Shown: positions 17,499 through 24,161 of the stretch, one piece after another
Position numbering within the stretch: the first letter of the stretch is position 1
How the letters are laid out: each line of letters begins with the position of its first letter
Source of the DNA: Candidatus Woesearchaeota archaeon
Lineage (GTDB): Archaea > Nanobdellota > Nanobdellia > Woesearchaeales > ARS49
Length of the DNA: 64,000 nucleotides
Reading direction: 5' to 3'
NCBI GenBank assembly: GCA_019323015.1
Contig: JAHWHY010000007.1
Span: 1 to 64,000, forward strand
Translations under genes and position numbers: made by a program
Notes under the pieces: generated by a model
What the model was told of the DNA's origin: nothing
Database searches by the model: none
Seen by the model: only the letters and a program-made list of their open reading frames with translations

Positions 17499-17611
17499 AA
17501 GAAATGTTCGGGCTAACACTACTTCCACTCCTGCTTGTTCTGATAATAGCGCTCGTGCTTCTATTGGTTATGCATTCCTATTTTGAAAAGGAAGACGAGG
17601 AAGAAGACTGA
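17456..17611 (+). CDS. Island micro-protein 8: single-pass membrane peptide with acidic tail
   Basis: 51 residues from TTG at 17456 after GAAAGGAGGCGACGG, located inside the end of gene 7. A basic N terminus (QKKDGESKQYKRIKE), one strong helix (LTLLPLLLVLIIALVLLLV) and the tail EKEDEEED give clear positive-inside topology. Confidence 0.7.
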   Translation: MQKKDGESKQYKRIKEMFGLTLLPLLLVLIIALVLLLVMHSYFEKEDEEED

Positions 17612-17624
17612 AAGGAGGTGTGAC

Positions 17625-17822
17625 TTGGTTTACCAAGTCTTGTGCGCGCTCTTGCTGTGCGTAATCATCACCTGGGTGCTCTGCTTCTACGGAAGCAAGA
17701 AGCGCGCTGAAGAGACCAGGGAGCTCATGGAAAAAAACCGCGTTCTTGCGGCAATCAACGACGGCATGATACTAGGCATGTGCGTCGTCGGCATCATGTT
17801 CTGGGTGGTGTTCCTAGTGTAG
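17625..17822 (+). CDS. Island micro-protein 9: two-helix membrane protein
   Basis: 65 residues from TTG at 17625 after GAAAGGAGGTGTGAC. Two helices (YQVLCALLLCVIITWVLCF and GMILGMCVVGIMFWVVFLV) flank a charged loop (KKRAEETRELMEKNR). Four Cys lie in or near the helices. Confidence 0.7.
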   Translation: MVYQVLCALLLCVIITWVLCFYGSKKRAEETRELMEKNRVLAAINDGMILGMCVVGIMFWVVFLV

Positions 17823-17892
17823 ATAAGCTGCTGTGTGGGGCGTGATGTTTTTCAAACAGAATCGCTTTGCATAGCAAAGAAAGGAGGAACAC

Positions 17893-18015
17893 TTGGAAGA
17901 TAACAAAAGCCCGCCAAAACCCAAAACACCTGCGAGACAGATGCTGGAGGGACTGCTGTTTTCACTTGTCGTGTCGACTGCAGTGATGCTACTACTATTG
18001 TTGGCAGGAGGGTAG
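17893..18015 (+). CDS. Island micro-protein 10: single-pass membrane peptide
   Basis: 40 residues from TTG at 17893 after AAAGGAGGAACAC. The Pro-rich start EDNKSPPKPKTPARQ precedes a helix ending LLLLLAGG. A 6-bp hairpin CTTTGC/GCAAAG (17865-17879) sits just upstream of its ribosome site. Confidence 0.66.
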   Translation: MEDNKSPPKPKTPARQMLEGLLFSLVVSTAVMLLLLLAGG

Positions 18016-18050
18016 TTTGGCGGAAGTGAGACAGAGAGGAAAGGAGTAAC

Positions 18051-18221
18051 ATGAGGAAAGCGAACGGTAAGGGCCCAAAGGAGATGGAGGAAAGCAGGGA
18101 AGAACTGGGCGGCCCTGTGGACGACCGAAGAAAGCAACGGTGGGTCAATGGAGGGCGCAGGCAAAAAACGCGTGCTCGCAAGACCGGCAGCGGAAGGTGG
18201 CGTTTCGGTAAAGTCCACTAA
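18051..18221 (+). CDS. Island micro-protein 11: small very basic protein
   Basis: 56 residues from ATG at 18051 after AGGAAAGGAGTAAC. It is Arg/Lys/Gly-rich (GGRRQKTRARKTGSGRWRFG) with no membrane helix, resembling nucleic-acid-binding peptides. It is the only cassette gene with an ATG start and the last before the terminator. RNA binding, for example to the module 2 RNA, is an inference. Confidence 0.65.
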   Translation: MRKANGKGPKEMEESREELGGPVDDRRKQRWVNGGRRQKTRARKTGSGRWRFGKVH

Positions 18222-18227
18222 CCGTTT

Positions 18228-18268
18228 AAGGAGGAGACAAAAACCCCTGGGGTCTCCTCCTTTTTTTT
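18228..18268 (+). terminator. Intrinsic-type terminator of the micro-protein cassette
   Basis: AAGGAGGAGAC (18228-18238) pairs perfectly with GTCTCCTCCTT (18252-18262), followed by a run of eight T. The 5' arm is itself a Shine-Dalgarno-like string and the 3' arm resembles the 16S anti-Shine-Dalgarno. Confidence 0.85.
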
Positions 18269-18278
18269 GTTAATTGTT

Positions 18279-18290
18279 TTCTATATAGAA
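18279..18290. repeat. Palindrome TTCTATATAGAA, copy 1 (end of module 1)
   Basis: A perfect 12-bp palindrome just after the module 1 terminator. An identical copy at 24116-24127 follows the T-rich tract of module 2. The surrounding match extends to TTTCTATATAGAA. Confidence 0.75.
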
Positions 18291-18369
18291 GAATAAAAAG
18301 ATTTAAATAAATCTTTCAATTACCCATAAAAGTGGAAAGCGGGGGAAGACCCAGGGAAACGTGTGGAAA

Positions 18370-18795
18370 ATGGCAAAAACAAAATCTAAATTCTCAATAG
18401 ACCAGATAAAAATACCTTCATTAAGCAGAAAGAAGGAAGTATCAGAACTATTGAATGACCTTCAACAAAACAAAGTAAGCCTGACAAAAGAATCTGTAAG
18501 TGACATACAAGAACAAATACTTCTAAGAGAACAGCTGCACATACAAATACTAGATGAGCTGGACAAGATAAAACTACAGCTAAGCAACGTGCTGCTGTCC
18601 AGCTCAGACATAGAGGAGCAAGAGAAAGCAAGAATACGACAGAAACAAGTCGATATAGAGCAGTTCAAGATAAGAGAAAAAATAGACAAGTGGAAAGACA
18701 TCGCAATACTAAAGAAAGAGCTGAGAGACAGATTAAAAGAATTCAAGGAAACAGAAAGCAAGACACAGCTCATGTCAGAACTACTAGAGGAGTAA
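18370..18795 (+). CDS. Coiled-coil protein paired with the ATPase
   Basis: 141 residues from the ATG at 18370, dominated by heptad-rich helices after about residue 45 (repeated ILLREQ, QEKARIRQKQ, KELRDRLKEF). No catalytic motif. A TATA-like ATTTAAATA is near 18301. Codon use is AT-rich like the host, unlike the flanking micro-genes. Its stop is one base from the ATPase start, so the two form an operon and probably a complex. Confidence 0.8.
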   Translation: MAKTKSKFSIDQIKIPSLSRKKEVSELLNDLQQNKVSLTKESVSDIQEQILLREQLHIQILDELDKIKLQLSNVLLSSSDIEEQEKARIRQKQVDIEQFKIREKIDKWKDIAILKKELRDRLKEFKETESKTQLMSELLEE

Positions 18796-18796
18796 A

Positions 18797-20551
18797 ATGC
18801 TCAGAGCACTAACAGTAGAAGAGATATGCAAGAAACTAAAGCCTGTGATGGGCAAGAAAATAGATGCAATCTATCTAAGATACAAATTATCAGACGACAG
18901 AGAGACAAGACAGGAGATAGAGAAAGCACTGCACGCCTTGTTTGAGAAAAAACTAAATACCTCTCTGCTGGACGAGAAAGTACTTCTACTGCCTCCAGAA
19001 AACCTGGACGGGCCATATGAACTAGGAACAATCAAATACGCTGACAAAGAGTTCAAGCCATTCTGCCTAAGAGAACAAGACTTTATCAGGCACGTGTGTG
19101 TCTCAGGAATGAGCGGCTCTGGAAAAACAAACCTTGCCTTTGTCATATTAGAGGATTTCATCAAGAAAAAAAAACCAGTAATAGTTTTTGACTGGAAAAA
19201 AAGCTTCAGGCCATTACTAAAACTAGACAAAAGAATGCTGTGCTTTACAGTAGGAAATGCAAATGTAAGCAACTTATTCAGGATAAACATCAACCAGCCG
19301 CCAGAAGGAGTAGACCCAAAAGAATGGGTGGGCCTGCTGTGTGACCTGATTACTGAAAGCTTTTTTGCAAGCTACGGAGTGCACAAGATACTGTCAGAAA
19401 CCGTAGACAAAGCATTCAGGGACTTTGGCGTCTATAATGGCAGCAAAAACTACCCAACCTGGTACCAGATAAAAGACAGGCTGGAAGAGATGGAAGCTGA
19501 CATGAAAGGCAAAAGAGGCAGGGACTCTGAATGGATAACATCAGCACTGAGGATTGCACACGCCCTAACATTCGGACACTTTGGGGAGGCAATAAACTCC
19601 AAAAACAAACACTCACTAAAAGTAGAGGATTTACTTAACAAAAGAATCGTGTTTGAGCTGAATTCACTAAGCACTGCAGAGAAAAAATTCTTCTGTGAAT
19701 ACATACTGACCTATATCTACAAATACAAAAAAGCAAGTGACGAGCCAAGAACAGAGGATTTCAAGAGCGCAATACTAGTAGATGAAGCACACAACATATT
19801 CCTAAAAGACAGAGCAAAATTCATGAAAGAAAGCGTCACAGAGATGATCTACAGAGAGATAAGAGAGTATGGAATAAGCTTGATATGCCTGGATCAACAC
19901 ATCTCTAAATTAAGCGACGTAGTGGCTGGAAACAGTGCCTGCAACATAGCATTCCAGCAAATGCTGCCACAAGACGTGGACTGCATATCAGGACTAATGC
20001 AGATAAGAGACAACAGAAACTACTTCACAATGCTTCCAGTAGGCACAGCAATAGTAAAACTAGCAGAAAGACACTTTGCACCATTTGAAATGGCAGTACC
20101 AATGTCAAAAATAAAGAAACAACAAGTCAGTGACAAAGAAATCGCCCAAAAAATGAAAAATATTATAAAGGAAGATAAATCCTTAAAAGTATTCAAGGAA
20201 AGATGCAACATAAATAACCTTAAAAAACAATTATCTAAGGTTGATACAATATGCAAGATGTCTGGGGTGAAGACAACAGGTGATTCTTCTGACCCAGCTC
20301 TACAACCAATATCACGTTCCTATAAGTTAGCAAAAACACAACACAAATTTCTAAAATTTGTGAAATCACACCCGGGAATGGGTGTCGCAAAGGTCTACGA
20401 GTCCTTGCACCTCTCAGCCCGAAAAGGGAATGAGCACAAGCAGGAACTTGAAGGCCTCGGCTTTGTGAAAGTGGTTGAGACCAAAGACAGGAAAGGATGG
20501 AAGAAGACTATCCACCTTACTGACCTTGGCACAAAGGCCATCAAAGCCTGA
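18797..20551 (+). CDS. HerA/VirB4-like P-loop translocase ATPase with C-terminal winged helix
   Basis: 584 residues. Walker A GMSGSGKT is at 104-111 and Walker B ILVDEAHN from 326, with a HerA/DUF87-like core and QHISKL downstream, as in hexameric DNA-pumping or conjugation-type ATPases. Residues about 520-584 form a winged-helix-like domain (VAKVYESLHLSARKG, HKQELEGLGFVKVVE). Codon use changes to GC-rich from about base 20365, exactly at that domain boundary, suggesting the end was exchanged with the neighbouring module. Likely a motor for nucleic acid or protein export; the substrate is unknown. Confidence 0.86.
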   Translation: MLRALTVEEICKKLKPVMGKKIDAIYLRYKLSDDRETRQEIEKALHALFEKKLNTSLLDEKVLLLPPENLDGPYELGTIKYADKEFKPFCLREQDFIRHVCVSGMSGSGKTNLAFVILEDFIKKKKPVIVFDWKKSFRPLLKLDKRMLCFTVGNANVSNLFRININQPPEGVDPKEWVGLLCDLITESFFASYGVHKILSETVDKAFRDFGVYNGSKNYPTWYQIKDRLEEMEADMKGKRGRDSEWITSALRIAHALTFGHFGEAINSKNKHSLKVEDLLNKRIVFELNSLSTAEKKFFCEYILTYIYKYKKASDEPRTEDFKSAILVDEAHNIFLKDRAKFMKESVTEMIYREIREYGISLICLDQHISKLSDVVAGNSACNIAFQQMLPQDVDCISGLMQIRDNRNYFTMLPVGTAIVKLAERHFAPFEMAVPMSKIKKQQVSDKEIAQKMKNIIKEDKSLKVFKERCNINNLKKQLSKVDTICKMSGVKTTGDSSDPALQPISRSYKLAKTQHKFLKFVKSHPGMGVAKVYESLHLSARKGNEHKQELEGLGFVKVVETKDRKGWKKTIHLTDLGTKAIKA

Positions 20552-20575
20552 AAACGCGAGGCATTTCTCGACGAG

Positions 20576-20613
20576 AAATGGGGGGAATGCGGAAAACCTA
20601 CATACTTAATATA
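20576..20613 (+). promoter_or_regulatory. Module 2 promoter with shared 23-nt element
   Basis: Bases 20576-20598 are identical to 15886-15908, and TATA-like CTTAATATA is at 20605-20613. The element is the right arm of a palindrome here: CATTTCTCG (20562-20570) mirrors CGAGAAATG (20572-20580). Predicted transcript start near 20636, beginning the GC-rich non-coding tract. Confidence 0.75.
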
Positions 20614-22348
20614 GTGTGTAGTGTATCGTGTTTTCGAGTTCTTTAAAAATACCCGACGGAAAAAGTCGGAAATCCTAGGGAAACACCAGGCGGCCCTGAA
20701 AAAGTTGCTGTGCGCGCAGTGGTTGCAGCCGGAGTCAACTGGAGCCCACACCACATGCGAACCTGTGGTCTAAAGGCAAAGATAGTTGATTCTTGAACCG
20801 GTTCGTGCAGAGGGGCTTGCGCCACCACAAGAGCCGCACACAAGATGCAGAGAGACGGCAAGCAAGGATGGGACTTAAAAACCGACTGCTCGGTCGGCTC
20901 ACCCAAGCCGGTGCTTCTCTGCTAAGGCCTCGCCCTTCCTGAGGCAATAAAGAGTAAGGGCCGCCTGGTTTTCTTTAAATCTTTCCTACGCAGGGTGCGT
21001 AGTCAACACCGCTCGCAGGTCGTACTTGGAGTGCGACCTGCACTAGGAATCAAAGGTGCGGCCTGTTGGATGCCCATCTCCTGCACACTCTTTTTAGAAT
21101 GAGGAGATCCTGGGCTCCACAGGCTGCGCCTTCTTTTGGGTTCCTCCCTGCGTGAGTGACGCCGCGCAGGTACTCCTTTCCCTAGGACCGGGTCCTTGTT
21201 GGATCCGGTCCAAACCAACAAAAGGCACGGGGTATGAGCACGCCAATCTTCCTGGTCAGGTTACGGCTGGGTCGGAACCATGACCAAGTAAAGGTGCTTA
21301 CCCCAATGCCTTATCTCTCGTGGACCAGGCGACTCTAGGGTGGCCCAGGGATTCCAAGGAAAACTCCAATCCCTGGGCCTAATTGCACACAAAGAGCCAG
21401 GTACTCTTTCACTGGGCGAGCCTTGAGTTTCCCGCGAGGCTCGCCCCATACAAATCATGGTCGGCCTAGGCACATTATCTAGTATCTTCCAACTCCTCGT
21501 CGGAGTTTTCTTCTTAGCCATGCTCTGTACACTAGGCCGGCCACCTACATACAAAACCTTCGGGTTCTCTCCTAGCCAAGTGCTTGGGGAAAAGTCACTT
21601 GGCCAAAGCCGGGCAGCAATGTGGCAAGCAGGAAATGTTCCTGGCTGCCCGGCTTGTTTTGAAAAATAATCTCCTTAAAACCGGCGCGGCTGCCACCTGC
21701 ACGGAGCTCTTGGCAGTCGCGCCACGACGTGGCAACCTGCAGCCCTAGGCTTCAGGTCCGGGCAAGGTTATGCGCAAGCACAGCCTTGCCTTTGAATATT
21801 GACCCGCCCCTGCTCTCCGTGCGACAGGCCTTCCATTCAAACCCTCATTGCAGAGGGCGGGTCCTTAAGCAACCACAGGTCTTCTGACCTGCTCACATAC
21901 GGGCCGGCACCTCCAAAAATGGAGAACTCTCTTTGACAAAACGCCGGCCCAGAAAACAACCAGCTTTCACATGTAGCTGGTTCAGTCTGGGCTTGGAGTC
22001 CTGGACTAGAGAGAACGAATTGATGGGGGGAATTCGTTCTCTCAAAAAAAACAATCAGGCAGGTGCCTGATAACATAAGCCCTAACCTCCTCATTCACGC
22101 CTTGGGTCATCATGCACCCACATGGTGACCCTGTTTTGGGAATCCGCGGGCCGGGCAATACCCCGCTCTTCCTGGGTTGACCGAAACTCCTTATGTACGC
22201 TACAACATCCGGCCCGCAAAAAATAAAGGCAGGTCCAGAACTCCAGAGCAAAAAAAAAGCTAGATACCCTACGATAATCTGGTTCCTGCCTATGGATATC
22301 AAGGCAAGGTGCCTTTTTGTTTCCTTGGTCCTTTGAAAGGGAAGACAA

Positions 22349-22447
22349 ATGAACGGGACACAGGCCAGAGCACCGAACAGGAAGATGAAAAAGATGTCCC
22401 AAAAGACGAAGAAGGACACCAAGGAAGAAGCAGTGTTGTTGCTCTAG
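22349..22447 (+). CDS. Possible basic micro-peptide inside the RNA tract
   Basis: 32 codons from ATG at 22349 after GAAAGGGAAGACAA, ending in TAG. The product is Lys/Arg-rich (APNRKMKKMSQKTKKDTKEE). It lies in one of the few stretches of module 2 without strong hairpins. The evidence is weak and it could be chance. Confidence 0.3.
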   Translation: MNGTQARAPNRKMKKMSQKTKKDTKEEAVLLL

Positions 22448-23366
22448 AAGAAGATGGGCAAGCAACACGACCCGGGAGGGGGGACTGCTGAAGACGAGTC
22501 TGACGCACTCCTCCCTCCCTTATTTATCCACAACCAGCCGCGGTGTCCTGGCGCGGAGTACTTATTTAATATGTCTGATCGGACACAGGCAAAAAAAACA
22601 AGGAAACACCCAGGAATTGCGCTGGATAATGCCCCTCGGGCGCCGGCTGGACCTTTCCCTCAAAAACCCTCATGCCTTTCCAATTTTTCCATTCTCCACC
22701 AGCCGGCATATTTTACAAAACAAAGACAACAGGTCTTTCAAGGTTTGCCTGCACTACACCCATCTGACCTTCCACCTTTCATTTCAAGGGTTTGTGCAGG
22801 TCTTGCCCAAAACCTTCCAAAATCCGGCATTCCCTCTCGCCGGATTTTTGGGAGTCCCCGTGCGACAGCCGACTCAAGTCTGGAACCTTGGGTCGGCGTT
22901 TGAGCGCCAGGGAGCATTGTTATGCAATGCCTCCCACACGCAGGCCAGGGTCTTCTTCGCCAGAGCCATCGGCAGAGGTTGGACAGGTTGGTCGCCACCA
23001 CACCAAGGCCCTGGCTTGCAAAAGACATAGTAGGACGCTATGTCCTATTATCGTATGAAAGGAGGACACGTAGAGGAAAGCCAGAAGGGCAACTGGCTTG
23101 AGCAAAGCAGACGAGCTATGCTTTGCCTAAAAGAAAATGCCCGGAAGGATGGTGGTTATCTCCCACTATGTGCTTATGCACAGGTGGGTCTCATCGGGGT
23201 GATGACGGGCCGGGCTTTAAGCTGGCGCGATTGACCAGGGGTGGTCCAGGCCAGTAAAAGCCCGGCATCTTTTTCAGTCCTGCGGGACTGTCCGTGATTC
23301 CTGCGCCAAGAAATGCGATGTTGCAAGGCCAAATCGCAAAGGCGCACAGAGAGGAAAGGGGGCACT

Positions 23367-23456
23367 ATGGCCAGAAGCAGGGGTCATCCCATGTTCCCGA
23401 GAAGGGACAAGAGGGACTCCGCCGCGAAGAAGAACAAGGCCAAGAAGAGCCGCTGA
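23367..23456 (+). CDS. Possible basic micro-peptide inside the RNA tract
   Basis: 29 residues from ATG at 23367, with GAGGAAAGGGGGCACT upstream. Strongly basic (MARSRGHPMFPRRDKRD, then AAKKNKAKKSR), of the same character as micro-protein 11. It sits in a hairpin-poor gap, which supports translation there. Confidence 0.38.
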   Translation: MARSRGHPMFPRRDKRDSAAKKNKAKKSR

Positions 23457-24018
23457 GAAGGACCAAGCCGCATGAACTTCAACTTCACGTGATCAGGCCG
23501 GGCCTCTTATAGGACTTGTTTCCTGCTGAGGTCCGGCCCACATTGCAGCTAAACTGGCCACCGGGTTCTGCTGCAATCCACCTTTCGGCGTGGTGGAACG
23601 GTTTAAGCAGGGATACATATTCTTGCAGATGGTTTGCAGATGCAGTTTGCCTGCGATCCGAACTTGCCTCCGAGGGCTGAGCAAGGACGTCAGAAGCTCG
23701 CCCGAGCGTCGAGAGTTTCGCAGGCCAGGCTGTGGTTGTTTTCGGGGCGCCAAAACCGTGCGTAAGTTAATCCGACTGGGAACCTCTGCGCAATAACGGG
23801 AATAGGCGCAAGCAAGGGACTGTGTAGCGACGCGCATCAGTTGAACGCAAGGGCCTTGATGCCTGGAAACAAGATGCGGCAGAACGCCGAGACCACAGAC
23901 CTGCGAGTGGTTTTAAAGATGCGCATTTGCGCGAACTGCGTTAACATCAAACAGCTGCAGTGAAGGCAAGGACTGCACCACTCCATCAAGTATAAAGCAA
24001 AGGGCGAGCCGGGCCTCT

Positions 24019-24105
24019 GGTGATTCTTTGTCTCTGGTTATCTTCGGATATGCCATTGATACAGAATCACCAAGCCTCGGCCCCTTTTTATTTTTCTTTT
24101 TTTAT
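24019..24105 (+). terminator. Terminator-like end of the giant RNA
   Basis: GGTGATTCT (24019-24027) pairs perfectly with AGAATCACC (24063-24071) and GGGCCTC/GCCTCGGC extend the stem. It is followed by CCCCTTTTT and a longer T-rich tract to about 24103. The composition drops to AT-rich immediately after. Confidence 0.75.
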
Positions 24106-24115
24106 TACCATTACT

Positions 24116-24127
24116 TTCTATATAGAA
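24116..24127. repeat. Palindrome TTCTATATAGAA, copy 2 (end of module 2)
   Basis: Identical to 18279-18290 and likewise placed shortly after a terminator T-tract. It marks the right end of the island, before the host-like AsnB gene. Confidence 0.75.
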
Positions 24128-24161
24128 AAGAAATAAGCTAAAAATAACAAATAAAAATAAA

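Larger units (their letters stand above)
20636..24090 (+). ncRNA. Candidate giant structured RNA, about 3.45 kb
   Basis: GC-rich, no convincing protein gene, and packed with helices. Examples of paired arms: 20686-20697/20957-20968 (12 bp closing a 280-nt domain); 21015-21026/21030-21041; 21055-21066/21119-21130; 21185-21195/21201-21211; 21342-21353/21368-21379; 21414-21423/21437-21446; 21459-21469/21532-21542; 21607-21617/21644-21654; 21683-21695/21711-21723; 22009-22021/22031-22043; 22146-22154/22209-22217; 22642-22650/22699-22707; 22819-22828/22839-22848; 23209-23218/23257-23266; 24019-24027/24063-24071. Wobble pairs fit a plus-strand RNA. It has a promoter at one end and a T-tract at the other. 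A weaker internal end at about 22290-22320 or 22475-22525 could split it into two RNAs. No known RNA family recognised. Confidence 0.72.

Noticed and set aside
22042..22508. Overlapping minus-strand frames of 60-126 codons in the GC-rich tract
   Set aside because: Several frames overlap one another with no ribosome sites or motifs. The wobble direction and terminator indicate that the plus strand is the functional one.
22454..22903. A 149-codon plus-strand frame inside the GC-rich tract
   Set aside because: It runs through several perfect RNA-type hairpins, has no ribosome site at its start, a random-looking Pro/Ser/Arg composition and no recognisable domain. Most likely a chance frame in GC-rich DNA.
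20636..24090. Ribosomal RNA or RNase P RNA as explanation of the tract
   Set aside because: I looked for conserved rRNA strings and RNase P core motifs and recognised none; the length and hairpin pattern also do not fit.
20636..24090. CRISPR array or tandem repeat
   Set aside because: The hairpins differ in sequence and spacing. There is no repeated unit with regular spacers, and no cas gene in the window.
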